Shown piece after piece: positions 1 to 9,579 of a stretch of 64,000 bases of DNA; within the stretch, counting starts at the first letter, position 1; every line of letters begins with the position of its first letter. The notes below the pieces were generated by a model. That model ran no database searches. It had not been told where the DNA came from and saw only the letters and a program-made list of their open reading frames with translations. The translations under genes were made by a program, and so were the position numbers. The stretch lies in NCBI GenBank assembly GCA_036186865.1, contig AP025067.1, positions 11,599,547-11,663,546 of the forward strand. Direction: 5' to 3'. The DNA comes from Eustoma russellianum (taxonomy: Eukaryota > Streptophyta > Magnoliopsida > Gentianales > Gentianaceae).

Positions 1-353
1 CCACCTGTAGCGCCCCGTACTCGGCTACCCCTCGTACGGTGCACCCGCCGTACTTTCCCTTTCGGAAAAGTACAAAGCGTCGATACTTAACCCGTAAAAC
101 CCATGGATAAACATGGATTACAAAGTCACGATCTTAACAGATAGGTAAAAATACGGCAGAATTTGAACTTTAATCCGAAAGCGTCAAATCGCGAATACAT
201 AGCAAAATTATACAAACTGAGCCGATAGCAAACTACACCACGAAATTATACAAACATTATCCGAAAAGAGTCCGAAAGTAGCTAAGTCCCAAAATGTCCC
301 AAAGGCTCATCAAAAGCTTTCATCATCATTCTCTTAGCAGCGACTTCAATAAC

Positions 354-455
354 CTATGGGTATGGCATCCTTGGCTCATCATCAATCCACTCGACTTCAT
401 TTCCTGGCTCTGGGGGAAAAATAAATGGGTGAGCGACAAAGTCGCCAGCAAGTAT
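354..455 (-). CDS. Conserved LTR mini-ORF, copy 1 (tentative)
   Basis: On the minus strand an open frame reaches a TAG at 356-354 and ends with GNEVEWIDDEPRMPYP. The same frame in LTR-3 ends GNRVEWIEDGPRAPYP and stops at the same point with TGA. Between the two copies the differences fall mostly at third positions (GGA/GGG, AAT/AAC, GTC/GTA, CCA/CCT, AGG/AGA, CCA/CCC, CCA/CCG), and the only length change near the acceptor is 3 nt. No in-frame ATG is visible directly upstream here. A donor-like CAG|GTATGTT at 530-521 and an acceptor-like TTTTTCCCCCAG ending at 410 suggest the frame could be a second exon. I do not recognise the peptide. It could also be a non-coding element whose frame is open by chance. 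Confidence 0.4.
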   Translation of the reverse strand: MLAGDFVAHPFIFPPEPGNEVEWIDDEPRMPYP

Positions 456-527
456 ACAATAACACCGTACAATAAAGAGAAAACGGCATACAAGAATCAA
501 ACCCCAATTCCTTAAGTTAAAACATAC
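410..527 (-). other. Possible 118-nt intron in LTR-1
   Basis: On the minus strand CAG|GTATGTT (exon end 528, intron start 527) is followed 118 nt later by a pyrimidine-rich tract ending CCCCCAG at 410. LTR-3 has the same donor and acceptor spaced by exactly 118 nt (57248-57131), although the sequence between them has diverged. A small hairpin (433-445, GCGAC-TTT-GTCGC in sense) lies 23 nt upstream of the acceptor. Splicing is inferred only from these signals. Confidence 0.4.
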
Positions 528-794
528 CTGTCAATACCTTTCTGAAGCATCATACTTAAAATCATATCAACACTTAGCTAAGATCTAAATGTCATCACTT
601 AGTTAGATTCTACGTGCTATAGCCAAACCTTACTTCTATGAAAAGGTATCATGCATAATGTGTATGAAAATGTGAATGCGATGCAAATGCAACGGAAAAA
701 CATTCTTTCTCTTCATTTAGACATGCTCATAAAAATACTTGAACTTTCTTTCTTTCTTTTAAATCATTCTCATCATAAAACAAGAGAGTGTGTC

Positions 795-1000
795 AGCCTA
801 TTATACCAGGCATGACTCGGGTTCTTATAACATGATCACCTTCATGTCTATTATACCGGACCTGGCTCGGTTCTTATACTCTTCAGAGCTATTATACCGG
901 GCCTGGATCGATTCTTATATTTCATCAGACCTATTATACCGGGCCTGGATCGGTTCTTATACTTCTTCAGATCAATTAACCCCGGATCTGTAGCGGGTTA
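795..1000 (-). repeat. Tandem CCG...CGG unit array in LTR-1
   Basis: Four to five tandem units of about 40-50 bp, each containing TATTATACCGG and GGCCTGGATCGG-type sequence separated by TTCTTATA tracts. In LTR sense each unit has a CCG...CCGG core able to pair over a few bases. An array of unrelated primary sequence but similar design lies at about the same distance from the 3' end in gypsy T (10237-10497), and a further one is in LTR-3 (58030-58225). Confidence 0.7.
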
Positions 1001-2774
1001 CGCTGACCAGAAGGGACGAAATTCTTTCAAAATAGAAACTTTATATAAAACATCAATAACATCACGAGCATGGAACATATGAGCATGTCAATGCAAGTGC
1101 ATGAGATGCAACATGTAAAATGCACTTATAACATCATAAACAACTTTCTTCATGGGCTGGAAAACGATCCAGCAGCATGTCCTGTATTGTCCGGCCTCAA
1201 AATCAACCTTTTGAGCCTATTTTCCAGAAACTAAAAATACGGACATGCACCACATGATCTTAACTACATTCTGTACAAATTTCATGCGATTTCGACAAGC
1301 GTAGGTGCCTCAATAAAAATAATTCCCAACAAGGGTACAACAGAAATTCTGCTGCACTCTCAACTCCATTCCTTACCTTGTCTCCATCCATAAACTCATT
1401 ATGGGGCTCACTTAGCACCTAGAAATCTTTTCTATTTCCTTTATGAACAATATTCAAATGCCCATTCACTAAAACAAGTCAAAATAAATACGATACAATT
1501 CATACAAGCACAAAGGGTCAATCTGTCCTGTTTTCCAGAATGTTACACCAACTTTCCCTCAATGGTTTACCATCAAGATCAATGGATAAATCAATTTCTT
1601 TACATGGATACTTAGCTCTATGTCTTAAGTACTTCCTGTAAATATTTCAGGTCAATCCAAGATGTTTAAGGTACTTAAATAATTTTTCTCCCTAAGGTGG
1701 TACGACCAGAAACTGTTTTGACACCTTGATACTAAAAATTCATTTCTGACCAATCCACAAATGATTTTCCAGAAATTCCAACGCCACAATAAACTAGACA
1801 TAATAAGATACGACCACACCAAAAATAAGCTCAATCCAACGTTTAGAAGGTCCTTAATAAGTCCATCAATTCGGCATAAAAATCTGTCCAGAATTCTGTT
1901 TCCAGCCGACATGTATAGAGAAATCACTAAAATGCTAGGTTTCATACCAATCATGTTTCATTCAATATCAAACATAGGGCAGTCCCTAATCCATCACTTT
2001 TAGCTCTTATTTCAAGTTTAAACATGCTTTATATTGCAACATAAGAGAGGTCTATCATCCAACCTTTCAAAACATAAGAAAAGGTAACAACTTAGACATA
2101 TTTTCACTAAAATCATGTCTTAAGCTTCTAGACATTCAAGTATGCACATAATCACATATATTGTAAGGGGTTAAAGTATACTTGCCTCTTCAAGCTAAAG
2201 CTCTTGTCTTTGCTTGGTTATGAAGTGAGATGTGATGAAATCCTTCACCTTCTTCACCTTAAGCATACGGTTTTAAGGGGAGTGAAATGGAAAAGATTAG
2301 TTTCTTTATTCAATAGAGGAAATAGGATAGGTTTGAGGGCTAGAGCATCTTACCAAAATGAGCTTGGAATGGAGATTCAAGCACCACAATATGTCACCAC
2401 CTAAGAAAGTTGAAAGCTTTCACCTATTTCAACCATGAACCCACGGTTTTGGGTATGGAGAAAGAGAGTTCATGTGAGCTTCATTCTTTACCAAAATGAG
2501 AATTCTCTTAAGGAAACTTAGAACAAGACTTACCTAGATGTCTTCTTGAGTCTTGGAAGTGAAGTTGAACTTCTATCCTCCAAGATGAAAGGGGCGAAAT
2601 GTTGGTGAGGGAGATGAGGGGACTTTTGCTAAGTGTTGCTCTTGCTTGAATGTGTCTTGAGAGGAGTCTCAAGATGACAAGAAGGTAGATGTTTCTAGAA
2701 AGGTTTAACACATGCTAGGGGGGCGGTTTTGGAGGGAGATTTGTGAGGGTTAGGGCTTTCTTGAGTGTTAATCA

Positions 2775-2892
2775 AGGTTAAGTTAGTATAACCTTGGTTA
2801 CTTTATTCAAACTATAGTTACTTTTGTGCTAACCCAAGTTACTTTATTAAATCATGGTTACATTAACCTTGGTTTAGAGAAAAGTAACCATG
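2775..2892. repeat. GTTACTTT-rich degenerate minisatellite in LTR-1
   Basis: Degenerate repeats of the kind AACTATAGTTACTTT, AACCCAAGTTACTTTA and AACCTTGGTTACTTTA lie in the promoter-side part of the LTR, ending in GTAACCATGG. LTR-3 has a much longer and more regular version at 60583-60815, which supports a shared origin of the two LTRs. A homopolymeric G run follows at about 2927-2937. Confidence 0.6.
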
Positions 2893-3461
2893 GTAGGATT
2901 TAAAAATCCTCCATGTCTAGACACTAGGGGGGGGGGGCGGTTTTGGTTGGGGTCTTTATGACCTCAACCATACTACTTCCTTCTTTAATGAGTTGTCTTA
3001 ACTTGTTCCTTAAATGCATGTCTATTTTATTTTCTATTTATTCTTTGCATAATAAAATTCTTGTCTTATTATTTTAATTAATAAAATTGGCTAGATATTT
3101 CTAGAACATCTCCATGTATAGGCCGAATTTTGGGCCTCTTAGGCATCTTGATATTCCTTGTCATTTTGATCATATACCATATTGTTGCCTATATTTTATT
3201 GTATTCCAAGATTAGCATATGTATGTATACAAATACGTACACGCCTAGGTGTACCATGTATTTATACATTCCCTACATATATCATATATACGCACATACA
3301 TATATATATTGGTATGGTTTATATTACTCTATATTTCATGGACTATCTCAAGAGTATTTAAGTAAAAAGAGCTACGTGGACTTAAGTAACATGCTCTAAA
3401 AGAAATTGTCGCTTTCATTCCATCTCATATTCATAGTTTTTACGTGCCTGATTGTTGGGGT

Positions 3462-3467
<6 letters not shown>

Positions 3468-3513
<46 letters not shown>
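3468..3513. repeat. (TA)n microsatellite
   Basis: An uninterrupted TA tract directly follows the end of gypsy LTR-1. Equivalent TA tracts occur at the same place in the other copia LTRs (for example 7519-7534 and 23987-24037), so this is the internal AT tract of the copia LTR into which LTR-1 inserted. Confidence 0.85.
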
Positions 3514-3516
<3 letters not shown>

Positions 3517-3879
3517 AAAAACGTGTAGTATGAGGGAAAAGAAGACTTTCCATTCTTCAATTTGTTGCCTTTGTTTATTTTCCAAATATAGCTTCCTTTA
3601 ATGAACTACTTAGTTTATTTAACTAAGTACTTCACCTAATGAACTAGTTTAGTTCATTAATGATGGCACCTGAAAATAGTTCAAACACAACAAATCTTTG
3701 CCATTTGACGTAAGCTTTAAAGCTTCATGGCTCGTTAGTACGACAACATTATATATGAACTATATAAGGCAAGTTTTATGCAAAAACGTGTCATGTCATA
3801 AAATATGTCATGCATTTCTTTGTAACACGTTATTTAAATCATGTATTTTGTAATCACTCAAACCCCCTTTTTCTCTACA
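3468..3879 (-). mobile_element. Truncated copia LTR (element D), minus strand
   Basis: This stretch parallels the promoter-side end of the element A LTR (7519-8013): TA tract, a block around GACTTTCC, the palindromic TTAACTAAGT/ACTAGTTTAGTTCATTA blocks, AAGCTTTAAAGCTT-like sequence and the terminal TTCTCTACA ending at 3879. It is therefore the outer 5' end of a minus-strand copia element. The rest lies left of the window or was removed where LTR-1 inserted. It abuts a plus-strand gag relic, so D probably inserted into that gag; the adjoining ATGAA (3880-3884) would be one copy of its target duplication. Confidence 0.7.
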
Positions 3880-4580
3880 ATGAATACGTCTCTACCTCTT
3901 TTGATCACATAGATGATAGTGACACGGATTCTGATGATGAAGAGGAAATGGCTGAGTATGTTTTACATCCAAAGCATCCAGTGAGGCAAATTCTGATTCT
4001 TATTCTGATTCTGAGCCTTCTTATGATGATTTATTTTGTCAATATTTTGAGTTGCATAAGTTTTCAAAGACTCATGCAAAAGAAAATAAACGGTTAATTG
4101 AAGATAAGAAATTTTTAGAATCTTCTAACGCTAATCTTGTATCTCAATTAAATGATTGAAAAGAAGAGTTGTCTTGCACGATTGATGCATTAAAATCAAA
4201 TATTTCATCATTAACATCTGAAAATAATGAGATGAAAGCCGAGATTTCAAATTTGAAATCAAGAAACGCAGATTTAGAAAGAATGGTAAAACAGTTCGAT
4301 ATGGATACATACATGCTAGAACGCCTCGTTTCCTCCCAAAAGCATGAAAATGATAAAACCGGATTAGGGTACGTTGCAGATAATAAAGTACAAAATAAGT
4401 CTATCAACTTTATTTTATCTTCATCTGAGAAGCCGCATGCATTTAAGACAACTGTACAACCTAAGAAGATGTCTAGCGCACCATCTATTATATCTTATCC
4501 CACTCTTTATTTTTCGTCACATGCGATCACATTTAAATCATGGATAAATTTTATTTTGAAAATCATCAAAAGAGGGAGAT
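3880..4580 (+). pseudogene. gag: Copia gag relic joined to 3' end (element B)
   Basis: Frames at 3880-4097 and 4169-4609 match the C-terminal half of Gag in elements A and E: the acidic NEYVSTS-DH-DDSD-DSDDEEE stretch, LCHKF-like sequence, then a coiled-coil-like run (SSLTSENNEMKAEISNLKSRNADLERM) and SQKHENDKTGLGYV. The reading frame is broken around 3980-4160. After about 4500 the sequence passes directly into the element's 3' end (ATTTTGAAAATCATCAAAAGAGGGAGAT) and then the LTR at 4581. Protease, integrase, reverse transcriptase and RNase H are all absent. The copy is dead. Confidence 0.8.
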
Positions 4581-4874
4581 TGTTGAGAAATCGGGTTTGG
4601 GTGATTTGAAAATGCATGATTTAAATGTTACGTGTTTACAAAATGCAAGAAATAAGTGTTACTTGACATATGCACGTGATAAAAATGCTTTACATGTTTA
4701 TATATAATGTTGTCGTACTAACGTGCCATGAAGAACTAAGGCTTACATCATATGGCAAACATTTATTGTCTTTATACTATTTTCAGGTGACATAATTAAT
4801 GAACTAAACTAGTTCATTAAATGAAGTGCTTAAGGAAATGAACTAACTAGTTCATCAAATGAAGACATATTTGG
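4581..4874 (+). mobile_element. Copia LTR B, left part (interrupted)
   Basis: Starts TGTTGAGAAATCGGG after an AAAAGAGGGAGAT purine tract and follows the plus-strand copia LTR pattern: CATGATTTAAATG, the stretch before CATGAAG, and the ACTAAACTAGTTCATTAA palindrome. It stops at TTTGG (4870-4874), one copy of the target duplication made by element A, and resumes at 24400. It is more diverged than the other copia LTRs, consistent with being the oldest layer here. Confidence 0.8.
4870..4874. repeat. Target site duplication of element A, left copy
   Basis: TTTGG immediately precedes the element A LTR terminus TGTAGGATC. The matching copy is at 24400-24404. Confidence 0.9.
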
Positions 4875-6270
4875 TGTAGGATCTACAAGGCACCACTAGA
4901 AAGGGGGGGTTTGAATAGTTGGTGCGGAAAGTGTGGTTTTTAAAATTTGTTTAAACTCAAGAACTCAACTTCTGAAAACAGTTTCTGTTTTCAGGACCAG
5001 TTTTAAAACGTTTTTAAAACTAGGTTGTAGGTCTTCAAAAATTCTGAAATTTTGAGCTTAGCCTCAAATGTTATGAGTGTCTCCTAAAAATTTCAGATTT
5101 AAATTCAACCTCTAACCCCTCGAAAATTCGTTGGTGGTCAGATTGCACAAATCTGCCAGAAACGGTAGACTGATTTGAAAAATTAATTCCTATTTGTACG
5201 TAACTCCAAATGCTCTGAAAATTTAAAGACTAACCCCTTATAAGTTCTATTTAAATGGGTTGAAACAGTTTTGAAAAATTATTTTGGGATGTTAGTCAAA
5301 TACGATCAAAGTCGCAACCTTTGCAAGCCTCAAAATCAGATTGTACTAGTCTCAGATCTTTGGACGTTTTGATGACTTATACTTATCCAAAATGGTTGAA
5401 ACTTGTGCCAAATTAACTTTAAAACCTGTGGCTATGATTCTGGAAAGTTTCATAACTTTTTAAATACGTTTACTATTTTTACGAGCGTGATTAAAAACGA
5501 TAAACAGTGCTGAAACAGAAAGTAAGTGCTGAAAGTAAATGACACCAAGAATTTTATACTGGTTCGGTTATAAACAACCTACTCCAGTCTTCGAGGACAC
5601 CTTCCTTGGTTCCCACTAATCACACAACACAAAAACACCTTACCACAGGGTTGATGGAGTTACACACCAACTCCAACCCTTTACAAACCTTGTATGTGAA
5701 TACAATGCACACGAACACCACCACCTTGCAAGTCTAAGATTGATCACACCTTGATCAATCTTTTACCATGTTAAAAGAATATGTGGTGGTCTAGATGAAG
5801 CCTGTTCAAGTACATGAATGTAAGTACAATAGGCTTTTAGGAAGAAGAAAGAAAGAGAGCGTTGAAGGAGAAGGCTAAAAACGTTTTGATGCTTCAAGAT
5901 TGCAAGGCTTGTTCTTGTTCTTGTTTTGCTCTTCTTCCTTCCTTTTTAACAATGTGGCCGCCCCTTTCTCTTCTTCCCTTCTTGAAAATTATCTTCTAAG
6001 TCCTTGGAAGAGTATATGACATCATTGTGACATGTCTTTGCTTACTTGGCATCTTCTCATTGGATGATCATTAAACTTTTGCTTACTTGGCACTCATTTA
6101 TTGGTTGGATGTTGTCATCACTTGATGACTAGGAAAATCTGAGAATACCACTTAAAACATGTGCCAAAATCATCATAAAATAGTTACCATAACTTCCAAG
6201 ATCATCACATAAATTAAGCAAGACAATTTTTTCCAAAAAGGATGCAAAATTTCGGCCATTACATGTCTTT

Positions 6271-6626
6271 CACATGCTGAAATTTCAGCATGTGTAACAT
6301 CCACCTCTTATTCAAAATATTGCCTATTTTGTATTGATTTAATCCAAGAATTCAATCATCATTTAGTGCAAGACATCTTTATCAAATTTTGGAATAAAAA
6401 TTAGACAACAACAAGGCCAAAAATTCGGCCATATACATTCCCACACATGCTGAAATTTTCAGCATGTGTGATATTCAAAATATCACAATTTTAATTCCAT
6501 AACTTATTCCAAATACTTCCAAATTATCTTCCAATTAATCACATATTTCAAGACAACAAAATATAGCTCATTAAGAGTTAAAATTCGGCCCGCCTATAAT
6601 GCACATGCTGAAATTTTCAGCATGTG
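6271..6626. promoter_or_regulatory. Triple palindrome module, A 3' LTR
   Basis: Three near-identical inverted repeats. 6271-6294 is a perfect 24-bp palindrome whose left half is CACATGCTGAAA. 6442-6470 has 14-bp arms around one base. 6602-6626 has 12-bp arms around one base. Each has TTCGGCC about 15-25 bp to its left (GGCCGAA downstream in LTR sense). A further small inverted repeat (GTGATATT-CAA-AATATCAC) follows the second. The same triple occurs in all well-preserved copies of this LTR. The function is unknown; the halves contain CACATG/CATGTG E-box-like cores. Confidence 0.65.
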
Positions 6627-7373
6627 TTACAAATGAGACATAAGTTTGAAATGTTACCTTGTGTAGTTCCTTCCTTTATGTCATCAACATTTTATGCTTC
6701 ATTCATGACCAATCAATATGCGAACAAGTCTCCACATATGCTCCATCAAGCTGGTATAGGCGTGTATAATGTGTAGACACATGTGCTGAATTTTATTTTT
6801 GCCAACTTTGTAAAATAGTGCACATTTAATAATACACATATGGTATATTCCAATCAGACCTTAAATGAATTTTCTAGAACACTTTGAGATGTATGAAATA
6901 TGTAAAAAGTGTCTAGATACATGTATGATATGCCAAAAACGTTCCATGTGTCATGTACGTAGAAAACCGAATTTTCGATGTTTATCGATTACCCGATTTT
7001 TCTCTAATTAAATTCCAACTTTTTGCATATGTTATATATATTATGTTACACATAATATAAATAAATTAAACTTTAATATTCAGCTCATAAGGCTGATTAA
7101 AGTGGCGCCTAGACATGTGACAAAATTGAAATTGGAATCTTCACAATTTGGCCTTAATGTGGGGTGATTTGTGTGTGCCAACATGGAATGATTTTATGGC
7201 TGCACATACCATGTAAGCCACGAGCTTTATGGCTATTTTTGAAGTGTAGGGGCTGGCCATCTATTTACAGCAAGTACGTGACACGTTGGCGAAGTTTCGG
7301 TATTCGCCTGATACGACAATTTTTGGTTTAGAACCTTTTAACATGTCGTATTAAATTTTTCTTCACCATGACT

Positions 7374-7393
7374 TATATCATATGATATAAGAC
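7374..7393. repeat. 20-bp perfect palindrome in copia LTR
   Basis: CTTATATCATATGATATAAG is its own reverse complement. Copies lie at the equivalent point of the LTRs of C (33652-33671), E 5' (49695-49714) and E 3' (62620-62640). The nearby GTTAACGTAC stretch carries ACGT cores. Confidence 0.6.
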
Positions 7394-7532
7394 CTGAATA
7401 TATTCATAAATATGAGTTAAGTATAGTGGTGTGACGTTAACGTACATACATAAAATATATAACGTGTCGGTAGTACGTTGGAATAAATGTGTATGTGCCT
7501 TTTTCAAAAAATCTGAATATATATATATATAT

Positions 7533-7650
7533 ATGTTAAGGCGTGTGCGAAAAACCTTTAGGTCTAGCGGTTGAGTAGCATTTATCCCAACCCCGGGTCT
7601 CGAGTTCGATTCCCCTCCCCAATTTTTTTAAAAAAAATGTTAAGGCGTGT
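7533..7650 (+). mobile_element. tRNA-derived SINE-like insertion with 14-bp TSD
   Basis: ATGTTAAGGCGTGT occurs at 7533-7546 and again at 7637-7650, flanking a 90-bp insert that is absent from the partner LTR of element A. The insert has a Pol III A box (GGTCTAGCGG, 7561-7570) and a B box (GTTCGATTCC, 7604-7613) 34 nt apart, then a T-run and an A-run of about 7 at the 3' end. This is the signature of LINE-mediated retroposition of a tRNA-like transcript. At about 74 nt of body it is very short for a SINE, so a retroposed tRNA or tRNA fragment is the alternative. It is not a functional tRNA gene as far as I can judge. Confidence 0.8.
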
Positions 7651-8013
7651 ATTTATGTGTGGGGAGGAGAGTGGAAGACTTTCCTTTCTTCACCTTGTTG
7701 CCTTTTTGCCTTGTCCAAATATTGCTTCCTTTAATGAACTACTTAGTTTAATTAACTAAGTACTTCACTTAATGAACTAGTTTAGTTCATTATTGGTGGC
7801 ACCTGAAAATAGTTCAAACACAACAAATTTTGCCATTTGATGTAAGCTTTAAAGCTTCATGGCTCGTTAGTACGACAACATTACATATGAACTATATAAG
7901 GCAAGTTTTATGCAATATGTCATGCACGTTTATGTCATGCACGTTTTTATGCAATATGTCATGCACGTTTAAATCATGTATTTTGAAATCACTCAAACCC
8001 CTTTTTCTCTACA

Positions 8014-8234
8014 ATCTTCCCCTTTTGATGATTTTCAAAATAACCTACATTCATGATTTAAATCCTATCGCTCCCCCTTCAATCATGCATAAATTCAAAA
8101 TTTGAATTTCAAAATTTCAAACCGCTCCCCCTTGATTTATGCAATTAGTTTCTCTCTCCCCCTTAAATCATGCATTCTCTCCCCCTTTATTTTGGAAAGT
8201 CATTCAAAATCTGCATGTAAATATGGAAAGAGAA
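8014..8234 (-). promoter_or_regulatory. 3' UTR and polypurine tracts of element A
   Basis: In sense the stretch between RNase H and the 3' LTR holds four GGGGGAG-type runs (plus-strand CTCCCCCTT at about 8071, 8122, 8156 and 8179). Just before the LTR is CAAAAGGGGAAGAT, the likely polypurine tract priming plus-strand synthesis. The same arrangement is seen in C (32930-33122) and E (61920-62102). Confidence 0.7.
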
Positions 8235-8625
8235 TCAAATCAAATCAGCAGAAATCATGCCTAATTTAGAACGAAGATTTTCGTACGTGGCTTGATTTAA
8301 GGCTTTAGTGAAGATATCCGCTACTTGTGTCTCTGTGCGTACGTGATCTATGACAATATCACCATTATTTACGTGATCACGAAGAAAGTGATAGCGTACT
8401 TCTATATGCTTGGCCTTAGAATGTAAGACGGGATTTTTAGATAGGTTAATTGCACTCATACTATCACAATATATTAAAATTTTATTTACGGTAATTCCAA
8501 AGTCCGAAAGTTGTTGTTTTATACATAGTAATTGTGTGCAACGAAGACTAAGTGCCATGTACTCAGCTTCAGTAGTGGATAAAGCTACGCTTGCTTGCTT
8601 TTTGGAAAACCATGAAATAAGGGAG
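8235..8625 (-). pseudogene. pol: RNase H C-terminal part of copia A pol
   Basis: The minus-strand frame encodes the end of a copia RNase H: ...STTEAEYMALSLRCTQLLCIKQQL, CDSMSAINLSKNPVLHSKAKHIEVRYHFLRDHV and the usual VADIFTKAL tail, stopping at 8235. It continues the frame that ends at 17122. The two halves were separated by gypsy T, which duplicated GGGAG. Catalytic acidic residues of the family (E of STTEAEY, D of CDSMSA) are present in this half. Confidence 0.9.
8621..8625. repeat. Target site duplication of gypsy T, left copy
   Basis: GGGAG directly precedes TGTTACACC. The identical 5 bp follow the right LTR at 17117-17121. Removing T and one copy restores continuity of the element A RNase H frame. 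Confidence 0.95.
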
Positions 8626-8871
8626 TGTTACACCCCGTGATTTTTAAGCGCAACTTTCGATACTTAGGTCAACTTTGAATGCAACTTAATTAATTATATA
8701 GGGTATGTGACTTAGTACATAAAACATAGAAAAACAAAAGAGAGGGGTTAAAAATAGAATTAAAAGGAAGTATGGAAAATTAGCAAAATAGTCCCTACTA
8801 GGAGTTAAGGGAGTTACAAAGTTGGGTATAACTTCCCCTTCTCAGCATGAGGGGCGGTTTTTGACAGCAAA

Positions 8872-8958
8872 GGGAGAAGGAAAATTCTGAGAAAAGAGAG
8901 AGAAGAAGAAAGAAGAGGAAGAAGAAGAGGAGAGGAAGGAAAAGGAAGGAAGAAGGCC
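8872..8958 (+). other. Purine-rich leader stretch of LTR
   Basis: Almost purely A/G sequence (GAGAGAGAAGAAGAAAGAAG type) about 180 nt downstream of the TATA-like element, so probably in or near the transcript leader. The copy in the 3' LTR is at 14728-14814. A GA-rich or splice-enhancer-like role is possible but not demonstrable here. Confidence 0.5.
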
Positions 8959-9579
8959 AACCTAGGTGAAATCTCCATTGAAGTTCTGCAGTAAATCCGT
9001 AAGATTAACTAGAAACCAAGGCAAGTAATCTTTCTATACGCTTTACGTAAATTTTGATACTGTAGGCCCTATGTTCTTACAAAGAGAAAACATGAATCAC
9101 ACATTAGTATTCTTGTCTTGTTTATCATACATGCTTTGTTATATGTAAGTCTTGTTGCTAATTGTGCAAAGTATTGTTCTTTGGGCCATATCTCTGGAAA
9201 TAGTTGTGTGGTGCTTTGTTGTTGTCAAGCATGCCCATAAAGTGTATATCTTGACTTGCTTATTGTCTTGCTCTACTCTTATGTTGATTGTCTACACTTT
9301 GACGTTGAGAGTATGTGCAGGAAATTGAGGGATGAGAGTTGACATTGTTGTAGACTTGTTGTGTTGGTTGTTGTTGATGACAATCTTTGAAGATGGTGAA
9401 TGATTGAAGAGTTAGAGTGGATGTTGTTCGGCACAACTAAGCTTCAATTCATGATTAGATGTATGTTAAGTATGATGAATTTAGATGTTAAGATGGATCT
9501 TTAAGAGTTGAACCTGGAAGGGTTGAAGAAGAAAGGAGTTGGGTGGAAGTTACTGCAGAAAAAACTGCAGTTTGGCATC

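Larger units (their letters stand above)
6..3467 (-). mobile_element. Ty3/gypsy LTR (LTR-1), minus strand
   Basis: Read on the minus strand this sequence starts TGTTGTACCCC (at 3467) and ends GGGGCGCTACA (at 6), followed by GGTGG at 5-1, the beginning of an internal region that leaves the window. The terminus, with the box GGCGGGTGCAC about 40 bp from the end, matches the LTR of gypsy element T and LTR-3, so I assign it to the same chromovirus-like group. At 3.46 kb it is long. It carries a four- to five-unit repeat array (795-1000), the conserved mini-ORF with a possible intron (354-530) and a GTTACTTT-rich block (2775-2892). It sits in the TA tract of a copia LTR (from 3468). Whether it is a solo LTR or the 5' LTR of a larger element cannot be seen, because the left flank is missing. 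Confidence 0.75.
4875..8013 (-). mobile_element. 3' LTR of copia element A
   Basis: Boundaries are TGTAGGATCTACAAGG at the left and TTTCTCTACA at the right (LTR sense TGTAGAGAAA ... GATCCTACA). Its length of 3139 bp includes a 104-bp SINE-like insertion with duplication. It holds three palindrome modules (6271-6626), a palindromic promoter-side block and the AT tract. The partner LTR at 21420-24399 lacks the SINE-like insert. Confidence 0.9.

Noticed and set aside
6271..6626. CRISPR-like array (repeats with spacers)
   Set aside because: The repeats are palindromes inside plant retrotransposon LTRs with homologous rather than unique spacers, and no cas-type gene is present.
7547..7621. A functional tRNA gene
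   Set aside because: A and B boxes are present, but the acceptor arms do not pair convincingly, and the TSD and A-run show it is a retroposed copy.
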